From: Cunninghamella blakesleeana
Lineage: Eukaryota; Mucoromycota; Mucoromycetes; Mucorales; Cunninghamellaceae
Assembly (NCBI GenBank): GCA_017871115.1
Contig: JAFCIZ010000001.1
Coordinates: 5,251,501 to 5,315,500 of the forward strand
Length of the DNA: 64,000 nt
Reading direction: 5' to 3'
Shown here: piece after piece, positions 11,714-26,923 of the stretch
How positions within the stretch are numbered: the first letter of the stretch is position 1
Layout: every line of letters begins with the position of its first letter
Program-made: the position numbers and the translations under genes
Notes under the pieces: generated by a model
Database searches by the model: none
What the model was told of the DNA's origin: nothing
Seen by the model: only the letters and a program-made list of their open reading frames with translations

Positions 11714-12065
11714 TTAGGAAAAAGTATCGCTGATAATTGGAAGCAGATGGCCATCTGGGGTATAGTAAAAAAAAAAGTTTTTATCCAAGTAGTTTCTCTT
11801 ATCGAAGTATTTTAAAGTAGAGTTAAAAAAAACTGGAAAGGAAATACCATGCTGAACTGGATACCTACAAAACATAACAACAATAGTCGATTTGATTGAC
11901 TAATTATATTGGAAATAAAATTCTTATAATTCTCTCAAGACTTTAATTATTTTTTTTAATGAATGATAAAAAAAAGTAGAGTAAAAAAAAAGATAAAGCA
12001 AAAGAAAAAATATACCAACAAGTATCACCAACGGATAATAAGTGAGCCAATTCTGATAGGACTTC
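11714..12065 (-). CDS. unknown two-exon coding fragment, 5' end not found
   Basis: Exon A (12065-12016) follows a TTTAAACAG acceptor and ends at a GTATAT donor. Exon B (11864-11714) follows TTTTGTAG and runs to a TAA. They join in frame (tg|g) to encode 66 residues. The product starts EVLSELAHLLSVGDTCW and continues with PVQHGISFP and TPDGHLLPIISDTFS. The splice sites and the uninterrupted frame across them support real coding ancestry. No convincing upstream exon or ATG could be placed above 12065, so it may be the 3' end of a gene with a hidden first exon or a 5'-deleted relic. The family is not recognised. Confidence 0.4.
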
Positions 12066-13324
12066 CTGTTTAAATATATTTGTATAATAAGATGTTATGC
12101 AGTGTAAAAATAAAAATAAAATAAAAGCCAAACAATTATTATTTTAATATGAAGATATATAAATGTATCACCAACCCAAAACCATGGAAATTAAAAATTT
12201 AGAAAATTTTTAGTTTATATTCCCTGTGCCATTCTGTGATTGCTGGATTTCAATTTTCCTGAATACCTTTATGGATCAATTTTTATATTTTCACTATTTT
12301 TTTTTTTGAAAATACGCTTTTTTCCTTATTTTATTTAAGCTTTGCAGTTATTATCAGAAACCATATTTTCTGTAATATATATTATTTTTATATATGTAGT
12401 ATATTTTTTTATTATTTATATTATTTATTAACTTTTTCATTAAATTAATAAAATAGGTTTATGGTTTTAACGTTATTTCTATATACTAAGCAATGTACAT
12501 AAGTTTTTTGGTTAATATTTTTTTGTTGTGCTTTTCTTTTTTTTAAAAAATTAAATTCTTATAAATTAAAATATTACTTTGTTTAGTTGATATTTACAAA
12601 TAGTAAAAAATAATCACATATAAATATACGCACACTAGCATTATATATATACACATTCTGAAAAAAATAATAATCGATGACATCTAGACAAAATTAATAT
12701 ATAAGCTATTGTACACATTAAAAAACTACAATTAACTACACACTTAAATCATAAATAAATTAAATTGTAGAATTACATAAATAAAAAAGAAAAGGCACGA
12801 AATAGATGTCGAAACTTTCCTAGCCTGATGTTTATAATGGGTTCAACAAAACATATAAACATTTAGAATATATATACAATTTAAAAGATATATAGATAAT
12901 TAAGTGAGTGATTTATATCCAATTTTACTTTCTTTTTCTTTTATTTAATAAACAAATAGAAGATGAGTTAATAACAATAGATATACATGTTAGAAAAATA
13001 ATTTTAATAATTACATTGAATAGCAAAAGAAATAAAGGAGTCACTTGGGAGCAGTGAGTATTGATTAATTAGTATGGCAAGTTAAAAAAAAGTTAAATTA
13101 TATACTTTAAAATACCCTTCAGAATCAAAACAGGCTGCTTTTATTTTTATTTTTGCCCCTTCACATCATTTAACTATATCTCAATATATCACTGCACATA
13201 AAAAATAGTCTATAGATTCATTCAAAAACCATGTTCATTGCGACAAAAAAAGAAATCTTTTTTTAAAGGTTTATTATATAATACAAATATATCATATTAA
13301 TGAAATGTTGAAAAAGTTGGCATC
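12066..13324. other. non-coding AT-rich interval 3' of the P0 gene
   Basis: This holds AT-rich sequence without a convincing reading frame, RNA gene or long repeat. The part nearest 13324 must contain the 3' UTR and processing signals of the ribosomal P0 gene. Confidence 0.5.
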
Positions 13325-14473
13325 TTAATCAAAGAGACCGAAGCCCATATCCTATTTTATTTTAAAAAATAAAATTAAAAATAAAATCAGTATTAAATCA
13401 TAAATAAACTTTCTATTTTTTTTAAAATAAAAAAACACTTACATCGTCAGATTCATCTTCTTCAACAGGAGCAGCTTCTTCAGCAGCACCAGATTCAGCA
13501 GAACCGGTAGCGGCAACAGGGGCAGCAACAGCGAAGGCTTCAGGGTTTTCAAGGTATTCCTTAATCTTTTCAGAACCTGCAAAGGTATAATCGGAAGCAA
13601 CGGAAACAGCCAATAAGTTCTTGTAACCATTGATAAGGGAGTGAGGGACGGAAGCCAAAGTAGGGTAACCAACAGCTAAAGAGATGGAGGCAACTTGACG
13701 GATAGCAGCTAAAAGGTTAGCAACTAATTGATCTTCAGAGACATCCAAGACTTCAGATGAGAAAGTAGAACCTTCATCGTAAACTTGAACAATACCCATA
13801 CCATAAGTGAAGGGAGAAATGTTCATCATGTTAAGTAAAGCAGCTTCGGAAGCACCGACCTTTTCACCAGTTTGAACTAATTTGACATCACTGACAATTT
13901 CAATAGTACCACGAGAAATCTTGGTGGGGATACCTAAAGCTTGGAAGAAAGAGGTTTTACCGGGTTCCATACCAGTGTTACCACCAGGGACAACAACATC
14001 AACAGGAGCAATGGCACCAGCACGAGCAGGAGCAGCAACCTATTAATATTATGATTACAGATAAAATAAATAAAAAAATTAGTATACATAATTAAAGAAT
14101 CAACCCTTCTTATTTTTTTATTTTATTTTATGCATAATTTTTTTTTTTAAAAAAAAATACTTACACGATTGGAAAGAAGCTTATCACGAATATCCTTCAA
14201 GTCACCGTTAGTGAATACGAAACCAATGTTACCTTTGACGTGAGGTAAAAGACGTTCAAATTCAGGACGTTCACCAACGAAAGTCTTTAAGGCACGACGA
14301 ACCATGGTGTTCTTACCCATAAGGACAACACCTTCACCACGTAAAGAGTGACGAATTTGGTGCATTTGGTTGGAACTGACATTGTCAACGTTGACAATGA
14401 AGATGGACTTGTAAGTATCCAAGTATTCCTTTAAACGGAGGAAGTAGTTTTCTTTGGCTTCTCGCTTTGACAT
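13325..14473 (-). CDS. RPP0: 60S acidic ribosomal protein P0 (uL10)
   Basis: This is the ribosomal stalk base protein. It binds 25S rRNA and the P1/P2 heterodimers and recruits translational GTPases. Three exons (14473-14165, 14039-13443, 13351-13325) encode 310 residues, the usual eukaryotic size. The N-terminal uL10 domain includes [10 protein letters not shown] and [11 protein letters not shown]. The Ala/Glu-rich hinge leads to the conserved acidic stalk tail [15 protein letters not shown]. The last eight residues are on a separate 27-nt exon joined after GACGAT. Codon choice is more GC-rich and regular than in neighbouring genes, as expected for a highly expressed gene. A 5' UTR intron appears to lie upstream. 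Confidence 0.97.
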
Positions 14474-17379
<2,906 letters not shown>

Positions 17380-19178
17380 TTCACATAATAATTAGCATAG
17401 AAAAAAATAGTAATAATAATATTCATAGTCATAATCACAATAAAAAAAAATTGAAATGTAAATACATATTGTAGTTGATTAGACATTTTTGATAAATGGA
17501 GACCCATTCCAGTTTACATTTCCACCATTATTACTATTCGAAGTAATACAATAGTATTTTCAACTTGTCATTTCAATTTTTACCATTACTCTTATTATAT
17601 TCTAAAATATTCAATTATTTTTAACGAGTGGGTACAGAAGATAGAATAAGTTTATTACCTGTCATCAATGGTTTCTTATTCATAAATTATAATAAAATAA
17701 CTATATGTTAAAAAAATACACCTGGATTAAGAATGGTTATATAATTCAAATCAATTGAAGAGGGTGTATTGTGCACTAGCTATAAAAAGTTTGGATTATA
17801 TATATATTTATAAAAGAGTTTGATCAATTTTTTTTTTCTTTTATTCGTTTTTTATTATAAAAAATATTACAGTATTATCTTTAATAATCCAATGTTTATA
17901 ACATACTTCGTATTAAATAAATTTATATTTAGTTGAATAAGTAAAAATAGTATGCAAGATGTGTCTTGAAATTTGAAAGAATTAAGATTCGAATGTAACC
18001 TTATTTGATTATTTTGAATGTAAAAAGCCGGCTTTTTACTTTAAAAACAACCTTTTTCTTTTATCTATTTTTTTAATTCATTCACTTTTCTTATTCTTTA
18101 TTTTTAATAATCTCAATAAAAAATTATTAAAAATATAAAAAAAAAAATAGCAACAAAAATTAAATTGTTACTAGAATCACTTTACGGCTTGTTAAGCTAC
18201 CATTATAGTGATAGCTAGTAATAAAAAAAGAGGGCTCCCTTTTGAATAAAGGAATAGTACCACCATAATTAAAACAAGAAATATATGCTTAAAGAACAAA
18301 AAAAGATACCGTATTGAATAAAAACTCGAATAATTTAAATATATATTTATATATTGAATATAGTCAGCTAGGAACTCTAATAGATCAGTCAGAGATTATA
18401 AATGACAAATTGAAAGTTTAAAAACTAGGAAATATCATAAGAGATAAGGCAAATATTATAGAAGGTAAACCAAAATAATAAAGGGTAATCAATGATAATT
18501 AAAGCAAACAAAAAAATAAAAAAAAGACAAACTAAAAATAATAAAAGAACTATTATATATTGAAGATTATCACAGGTAAATGGCTATCAGAAATAAAAGG
18601 CTAATGTCATTAAGAATAACTATGAATTAATCTCAAGCATAAATAGTAAAAAGCTAAGATTGGTAATTATAAAAGACTACAAAAGGGAGACATAAGAAAT
18701 TTTACATAAACTGTTAGTAAAAGAAGCCTTTAGGAATCATAGAAGAAATATCTTCGGTATAAAAGTAAAGTTAGCTTAAAAAAACCAAAAAGTATTTTTT
18801 TTTACTCCTTTATTTTATTTAAGGTACTACTGATATTTATGTAGTGGAAAGTTTAAAAAAATACTTTTCATTTTATAGGTGTCAATAAATCCCACACAGT
18901 GTAGGTACATATAGTAAAACCAAATATTTTTATTTAGCCGTAGATACTTTTATTTTTTTATTAGAAAAACCTTTTTATATGTTATATTTAAATAAAAAAA
19001 TAGTTTTCTATATATTAAATAATCAAAGAAAAAAGTTTATATTATGGTAAAAAAAAAGTATATTTTATTAATTGAGAATCGCTATAATTCAGTTATTTTC
19101 TTTTTTTCTGTGATGAATAAATAATATATATATATGTATGGATTCAACTATATATATTTCAAAAATGAACATGTTTTT
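17380..19178. other. 1.8-kb intergenic region, RVB1 3' side to acyl-CoA synthetase 3' side
   Basis: This is a convergent spacer, long compared with others in the window. From about 18240 to 18790 the + strand is markedly purine-biased and built of short loosely repeated words (AAAGGCTA, AAAAGCTA, AGGTAAA, GGGTAA), with no open frame. A GCCGGC palindrome sits at 18027-18032 in ATTTTGAATGTAAAAAGCCGGC. No tRNA-like or coding structure was recognised. Confidence 0.5.
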
Positions 19179-21369
19179 TTATGCATAAACTTTTTCAATA
19201 TCTTCTTTATAAGCCTTTTCCACATCACGTCTTTTAATTTTTCCACTACTGGTAGAGTATTCCTTCGTCCAATCTACATGTCGAGTGACAATAATATCTT
19301 TTACAATTTCTACACGATTCAAATCATTCTTTTTACCAATTTCTTGAAGTTCAGAGAGTATAGATTTTTTATCAGCATCATCATTATCTGGTTCAACGAT
19401 GGCAATAATATAGTTTCGGTCACTATGAGCTACAAGACAGATGTTTTTAATTGAACGAGCATCGCGGTATTTGGATTCCAAGTTTTCTAAAGCAATGTAT
19501 TCCCCTTGACTTAATTTAACCAAGTTTTTAGCACGGTCCGTAATTTTAAGTGTTCCATCATCACAAAACGTTGCAATATCCCCTGTTTTAAACCATCCAT
19601 CTGGTGTAATTGCCTCTTTAGTCAAATCAGGGCGGTTATAATATCCTTTCATTAAAGAAGGTCCACGTAGCCATAATTCACCAATACCATTGACTGCTTT
19701 ATAATCTGTGTCTTCTACGTCTACAAGTTTAAATTCAATTGAAGGTGAGGGTGGACCAATAGAGCTGATCACTGGTCCCAATGCTGGATAGGTCAACTAT
19801 TATATACAGAAATATAAAAAAAAAAGAAAGTAAAAGTTAATATACATGTGTATATATAAATGGATAAATAAATAAAAAATTATACTGGTTGATATTACCG
19901 AAGCAAGCCCACAGCATTCCGTTAAACTATTTTTTTTAAAAAAAAGATAAAATAAAAATAAAAAGATGAGCCCATTGTCATTATAATATATTCATTTATA
20001 TATTTATTTTTAAAAAAAAAAAACAAAATAATAAAATTATGATTATATGCACTTACCCATAGCCTTGAACCATAAAACAAAGAGCTGAGCTTATGAACTT
20101 TTGAGAATCATAAGAAATCGGAGCACCACCAGATAAACCATATTTAAGATTACCACCAGTAACTTTACGCAAAGGAGCAAAAATTGTACGATCCATGAAG
20201 TCTGTAATGTAATTTTCTTTACCAAAATAATTTAATAGCCTCCATTTAGTTTCAATAGCTGTATAAAATAATGTTCTAATAACAACGTTTTGTTTGTCCA
20301 GTTCTTTTTGTACGCCTGCTTTAATACGTTCCCAGACAGCAGGCACCCCGGCCATGATAGAAGGTTGTAAAGAACGTAGATCGCCTTTTCCTTTTCCTTG
20401 ACCATTAGCACCGCATACTGAATCATCCATTAATGTTCTTGCATTAGCATAACCAATTGGAATAGCCTATAAATCAATACGACAATGAATGAATAAAAGA
20501 AATAATAATAATTATTATCAATAATATTATTATGATCGACTTACTAGAGAAACCATAACTAATTCTACTACAAATTCCAAAACGTGAGCCAAAGGTAAAT
20601 AACCAATATAAACATGGCTGTCCTTTAATAACCAATCAATAATTAAATGATGAGCTCCACCAATAGCAGCGATAATATTTTCATGAGTCAATTCAACACC
20701 CTTTGGAGTTCCAGTTGAGCCAGAAGTAAACATGATTAAAGCTAAATCGGAGGGTTTTAACTTTGAGTTAGATTCGACTAATTCAATATCTTGGTCATCA
20801 TCACCATTTCCATTGTTTTTATTTTGATAAACGTCGCGCATATGAATTAAGGTCACATCCTTTGGTTTTTCTTTTTTAAACGTGTCAAGTTCTTTAGGCG
20901 ATTCATCATCATTACCGGTATATAATACTAATTTAGGTTGTAAGTTCTTATCCAATGATTGCAGTGCTTTATTCACAACTTTCAATAAAGTTACCTATAT
21001 ATATATATATATATTGAAATGAATAAATATAAATGAGTTACCCTTTTCCCCACTTATCTATTATTGATTCTATTATTTAAAAAGGAAATTACATCAGTAA
21101 ACATGGCTTTTGGTTCTGTTTGTTCAATAATACTGGCAATAACATCAGCTGGCATACTATCATACCCTGTGCTTATGGCAGCTCCTAATTGGAAACAAGC
21201 TTTTTTTTTTAAATATAATAAAGTTTTTTTTGTCATACCAAAAAAGATATATAATTAGAACTTTTTTTTATGCAAACGCTTTTTTTTTTTAGTATACAAA
21301 CTAATTTTTTGTTATTATTAGTATATTACCTTGAGCGGTGGTCATCCATTCCGCACTAATATACAAACG

Positions 21370-21412
<43 letters not shown>

Positions 21413-22015
21413 TTATGATTAGTTAAGTGTTTCTTCATTTATTAATATATATATACATATATATACATATATATATCCTATTTTGTTTCAATCTCGATTT
21501 TATTTTTACCTTGTTTTAGAAAAGAACAATACTTTATCACCAGGAAGAATACCATATTTTTGTAAAGTAACAGCTGTTTTTAAAGAATATATTTTAGCTT
21601 GTTCATAAGTCCACCATTCATATTCTCCTAATTCATATAGAGTCCATTTTTTTGTCTTGTCGTCTACTTTTTTTTCGCGTGTATGAGTCTATATTATTAA
21701 AAAATGAAAAACATATAGGAGAGATATGAGTAAATAAAATCAAAGATAATAATGATAATGTCGCTTGTATTTATATTCATTTTAACTTACTTTGATAAGA
21801 GGCCGTTGACCAAATATTTTTTTATTTTTATTTGTTTCTGTTACTTTTAACCACAAGTCTTTAAGTGTATATTGATCTTTACTTAATTTTGGTATCATAG
21901 GAGAGTGAATTAAACCATCCACAGCAGGTCTAGCTCTATAAATATGTTCATTTTCATCGACCAAAACGGTTGCTTTAGGCCCTTTAGTTAAAAACAAATC
22001 TTTAATAAGTTCCAT
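19179..22015 (-). CDS. FAA1: long-chain fatty acyl-CoA synthetase
   Basis: This AMP-forming enzyme activates long-chain fatty acids to acyl-CoA for lipid synthesis, remodelling or beta-oxidation. Eight exons (22015-21791, 21688-21510, 21355-21330, 21199-21093, 20994-20545, 20466-20057, 19926-19899, 19796-19179) give 680 residues, typical for fungal Faa enzymes. The AMP-binding motif TSGSTGTPKG is near 269-278 and the fatty-acyl signature with DGWFKTGD near 541-548. LSGGAPIS and the C-terminal SGKIKRR Lys region are also present. Two exons are only 26 and 28 nt long. The C-terminus (KVYA) is not a peroxisomal PTS1, so ER, lipid-droplet or plasma-membrane association is likelier. An in-frame upstream ATG at 22096 was not chosen because its codons are T-rich leader-like. 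The paralogue (FAA1/2/4) is not resolved. Confidence 0.93.
21370..21412. repeat. (TA)n-(TG)n microsatellite in an intron
   Basis: About 14 TA units pass into seven TG units inside intron 2 of the acyl-CoA synthetase gene. Confidence 0.85.
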
Positions 22016-22465
22016 GACGAGTAAAAGTAAGGATTTTGAAAAAGAAAGAAAAAAGAGCCGGAAAAAAAAAATTAATTCTACTTTTTTTAAGAGCATTATT
22101 TTTGTTTCACCGCCACCATTTTAGCATATGTTTCAGAAATTATGACTTAAACATTGATAATAAAAGGGTTTATTTATGTTTGTGATGAATAGATATTACT
22201 TTTTATTGTGATTTTATACAAGTACCTGATTTTCAGGCATTGTCATTATATATATATTAATCTATTTATTATTAAAATACACTTACTTCATTAGGGAATA
22301 ATTTAAAAGATACGTACTACTTTCATTTTTTAAGTGATATTGTTATTATTAATATTATATATTATTGTTATAGCAATTAAAAAAGAGAGAGAGAGAGAGA
22401 GAAATAATAGATAGAATAATAAAAATTTACAAGGCATAATAGTTCATATAAAGATAAGTAAAAAG

Positions 22466-22496
<31 letters not shown>

Positions 22497-22636
22497 AATA
22501 GTAATAGTAATAAAAATGGTATTCTATAGATTTTTTTTTTTTTTTAAAAACAGACATAAAAAGTATAATAATGATTATGGAATATATATATTGTTAAAAT
22601 AACTGATAAAAAAGAAAAGAAAAATTGATGTTTTAA
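22016..22636. other. intergenic region upstream of the acyl-CoA synthetase gene
   Basis: This contains the probable promoter and leader of the synthetase, a GA-dinucleotide run near 22385-22401 and a TA run near 22469-22492. No reading frame is supported. Confidence 0.5.
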
Positions 22637-24216
22637 TTATCCAAGCCATTTTTTACCAAATTTTAAAACATCTTGAAAACGTGAACCTTTATTATCTTCA
22701 TCTTGTTGGTTCTTTGAAGGTTGTTCATGGTCACTATCGTTATCATTTGACTGCTCAGTAAAATAAGCAAAAGGGTGTTGATGGTGATGTTCATTATTAT
22801 TAGAATAAGTATCAATGACTGGCATGCGTAAATCTGAAGTGACATTGGATGAAAATCGTCGGTTATTACTAGTGTTTTTATGATGATGATGAATAGATGA
22901 CGATGATGATATGTGTTGTTCGTTTTCATTATGTTGGTATATAGGTGTGGTATTTTCATATTCATTTAATGCTTCAGAGGCTATAGAGTCTAAATCAGAT
23001 GATCTATATATATATATATAAAATACAAAAAAAAGTCGGATTGCCATAAAAGTGAATGAATAACGAGTCATATACTTAATTTTCCCTTTTTTACTAATAA
23101 GAATTACCAAAGTATAAAAATAAAATATATAATTTTTTTTTTACCTTACTGATAGTTGATCGTCATCATTATCATTTTTTTTATTCATTGTTTTTAAAGT
23201 GTGTAAAGTAGCTGTATCATCATTGTCACTATCATTACTATCATTGTAATTATGAGGTTTTGAAGAAGACGAGGTTCCTATATCTTTCATATTATTTCGA
23301 ATCATAGCTAATTTCTCGGTTAATTCGCCTAACGTATCACTTAAAAGAGCCTGTGCTGCTAAGGCTGCCGTTTGCGTTGAAATTCTATTTTTTTGTTTTG
23401 ATGTGGATGGTTGTTCATCATCATGATGGTTATATTCTTCTTCTTGTATCTGTTGATCGTCATCATCATATTCGTTATTAATTATAAATGGTACCGTCCG
23501 TGCAGCATAAAATTCTTTATTTTGTTGTTGTTGTTGAGATATATCATTTATGACTGGTCCTTGATTTACCATCTATCATTAAAAAAAAAAAAAAACAAGC
23601 AATAAACAAAAACAAAAATATAAATATAAATAAATATAAACAAAATTCAAAGTTTTGAAACGTTTTTTTATTTTTATCTTTATTTTACCTTCGCAATTTG
23701 ATCATCAGCAAGGAATTCAGCATCTTGTTGATCATCGGAATACACTTCATAAACAATGGGATCTTGATGTTGATAATAGTATTGATGATTATGCTGCGAA
23801 TAAGTATCATCTTCTTCTTCATCATACTCATTGTCTTCATCCATATATTTTTGTTGTTGATTTTTTTTATTTGATCGTTTTGATTTCTTTTTCTTCTTCT
23901 TTTTTTTATTTGTTGAATAGTGATGACCTGATAATAAATCATCAAATTCTCGATCATTTGGATTATTGATATAACCTCTTACAGTATCTCGATTATAAAA
24001 ATCATTATAATAGTGAGGTGGAGTAGGTAAATAATGGTTATTGTTGGATGTATCGTCAGTTAATTGAATAGCTTGACTTTTTTGGTAAGGAAAGCAGGGA
24101 CATAATTGTGAAGTAGAAGGAAGGTAGTTTCGCCAGGTTAAATCAAAAGCATTAGGTTCATCAGAAGAAGATTGTTTAGGTAAACAAAACATAGTACAAG
24201 TAAAAAAGGTGGTCAT
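22637..24216 (-). CDS. low-complexity orphan protein, 440 residues
   Basis: Three exons (24216-23689, 23572-23145, 23003-22637) join in frame to 440 residues. The N-terminus is Cys-rich (TCTMFCLPKQ and LCPCFPYQ within the first 45 residues), which could allow S-acylation or metal binding. A run of eight Lys (about 105-112) may act as a nuclear or nucleolar signal. The rest alternates Asp/Glu, Asn, His, Gln and Ser tracts. One predicted helical segment, TAALAAQALLSDTLGELTEK, lies near 242-261. The C-terminus, FQDVLKFGKKWLG, is amphipathic and ordered-looking. I recognise no domain. The two ordered segments are what a homology search would best be built on. The start is the first ATG after an AT-rich leader. 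Confidence 0.7.
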
Positions 24217-25038
24217 ACTATTGAACCATTCATTTATCTATCCTATGTTCTTTTAATTTTTTTTATTTAAGAGAGAAAAAAAGGAAAGAAAAGAAAAAAA
24301 AAAGCGGTTAATAAAAAAAAAATTAAAAAGATTTTTTTTATTCACATGTTCGAAACCCAGTTTTTTTTATTATTTATAAAGTTTTATCCCATTCCCCCAG
24401 ATTTTTTCAAGTGCCTCTCTCTTTTTTATATATTTATATAATTACATTATTTTTATTAATAAACATCTATATAATTTATTAAATTGATAATAATGGTAAT
24501 AATATAATAAAAAATAAACACACTTACCAACTATAATACAATTGATAAAGATGATTACTATTATTTATAGATAACTCCGTTTGAATGATTAAAATGATTC
24601 ATATTTTTAACTTTAAGTTTTTTTAAAAAACAATATTGTTGACATAATTCCCGTCTATAACTAAATAACTAATTATTCCTTTTTAAAAATAATAAAATAA
24701 AAATGTGCATGACTTAAAAAAAAATTGTTTTATATGTGTTTTATTTACGAAAATTTGAACCTGTTTTTTTTTTTTTTTCTTTTTCTTTACTTTCTTTCTT
24801 TCTATATATAGCATTGTATTACTTGATGTATATTATATAAGAGTATGAGTTTATATCATATTCATTATAAAAGATTTTGTAAGTATATATATATATTATA
24901 ATTAACTACAAAAGAAAAATAAAGCACTAATAAAATCAAAAAATTATATATATTCTTAAAAAAAAAAGGTAAATGAATGATAATGAATGATGTATATTTA
25001 TATATATTTATATATAATAATAATAATAATAATAATAT
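24217..25038. other. intergenic region between orphan gene and BUR1
   Basis: This AT-rich spacer has poly-A/poly-T runs. The end near 25014-25036 carries an (ATA)n run just after the BUR1 stop codon. No supported gene or RNA was seen. Confidence 0.5.
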
Positions 25039-26844
25039 TTATCGATGATGATGATGATTATGTTGTGGTTGTTGACGATTATTTGATTTTTTATATTTTG
25101 AATTATTATGATGTTCTGCCGCTAATTTAGCTCTACGTCTATCAAATTCATGGGAAGCTTCATATTTTGGTAAACTATATTATAAAAAAAAGATAGATAA
25201 AAGAAAAAAGATAAATGAATAAATAGACATAAAAATATTTTAAACTGTAATGTTTTTCTCTTTTTTTTTTTTCTATCCTATTATTTATTTATCATCTTAC
25301 TCTCCAGGATCAGCTGGTAATGGTTTTGTATAAAAGTAATCATGGTCAAGTGCATCTAAAGCTGTTATTCGACGATGAGGGTCCAAAGTTAAAAATTTAT
25401 CCATCAAATCAGCTGCTTGGCTATCATATTTTTTAAATTCTTCCACGACTCTTCTTGGCGAAGGTTCGAATTTTACATTTCCTGCATCTTGTAATTTATT
25501 CCATCCTGGAAAATTTTCTTGGGTTGGTGATCCACATAATAAAAAGATTCTTTTTAATTGATCTAAATCATCATGTCCTTGTAAGATAGGTCTTGATTTT
25601 AATAGTTCACCAAATACACATCTAATATAATAATAAGGTTATTGTTCATTGTGTTCTTTTTTTATTTATATCTTTATATCTTTATCTTTATTATTATTAA
25701 TATTACCCAATCCCCCACATATCAATAGCTGTAGTATATCTTCTTTCACCTAAAAATAATTCTGGAGGTCGATACCATCTTGTCACAACACAGCTTGTAT
25801 ATTCTCTATTCCCTTCTTCTATGCCACGAGCAAGACCAAAATCTGCTATTTGCAATATTCCTTCGTTATTAATTAATAGATTTGCAGCTTTCATATCACG
25901 ATGTAAAATTTTATTCTAAATAGAAATGAAAAAAAAGAGAGGAAAGTGTGATTAGATATATTTTATATTATTATCACTACTGATTTTGCTGTTGTTTGTT
26001 CATTATATACATATATTTATATTATTAATCTTACATGATGTAAATAAGCTGTTCCTTCCAATAATTGTTTGAGATAAGTTTTAATCTGTGGAGTTGATAA
26101 GCGTACAGCAGGATTATCCAATAAACCAGCAAGATCATGATCCATGTAAGGAAACACCATATAAATGCTGCCTCTTTCTTTTCTTGCTGTATCGCCACGA
26201 TCCACTGCAATGTCTGTTAAAGGTACTATATTTTTATGTCGTAATTGTTTCAAAATTTTTATTTCACGTATTGCTGTAATAGGTACCTATGTATAGGAGT
26301 AAATAAAAAAATTATATAAATAAAGGAAATATATATAAAATAAGTAAATGTATTACTCATTTTATATTCAAACATTATCAGATTATTTTTTTAATTAAAA
26401 GGAAAGAACGACTTACCCCTTCCTTTTCATTGTGCATTAATATTCTCTTCAAAGCTACCAATTGCCCAGTAAATCGATGCCTTGCTTTATGTACTTCACT
26501 ATTCACAAAAAAAAAATGACCATATATTTTTAATATCTATTCATGGTTATGTGTATGTATGTTGTATAAAATGAGGGAGGACAATTATATTTATTTATAT
26601 TTATTTTATTTTACCCAAATGTTCCCTCTCCTAGTTTATCTTCCTTATCATAATCTGATAGCTTGGAGCAGCCGGCATAATGACGAGAAGTTGTCCTTGG
26701 TTGATGTCGAATATAGGCTGGCGATGAAGATGTATGAATGGAATAAGCTGGTGAAGCAGCTGCGTTATTTATTTCATCATACTGTTTTCGTGATTGTTTT
26801 GTTGCACGATCTTCATTCCAATCTTCTGTTGTTCTTTTCATCAT
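25039..26844 (-). CDS. BUR1: BUR1/CDK9-type cyclin-dependent kinase
   Basis: This is a transcription-elongation kinase of the P-TEFb/Bur1 class, which phosphorylates the RNA polymerase II CTD and Spt5 with a cyclin T/Bur2 partner. Six exons (26844-26615, 26498-26417, 26286-26035, 25915-25707, 25621-25301, 25174-25039) give 409 residues. After a disordered N-terminus (1-60) come the glycine loop LGEGTFGEV (about 71-79) and the cyclin-binding helix PITAIRE at 106-112. The catalytic loop HRDMKAAN has Asp195, DFG is at 213-215, and the T-loop [16 protein letters not shown] has its activating Thr near 228. PITAIRE differs from metazoan PITALRE by one residue. The tail ends in a His/Arg-rich stretch (HNHHHHR). 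The N-terminus could start at the first or second Met. It is divergent from the gene at 27366. Confidence 0.92.
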
Positions 26845-26889
26845 ATTACTATAATTATTTTATTTATTATATATTATTATTATTATTGC

Positions 26890-26923
<34 letters not shown>

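Noticed and set aside
13439..13672. Leu/Pro-rich frame antiparallel-shifted within the P0 gene
   Set aside because: A frame-shifted shadow of the strongly supported P0 exon 2.
22016..22096. Upstream in-frame ATG extending the acyl-CoA synthetase by 27 residues
   Set aside because: The extension is Phe/Leu/Ser/Lys-rich, T/A-run-derived leader sequence. The family N-terminus starts naturally at the 22015 ATG. It could mimic a signal anchor, so it is not fully excluded.
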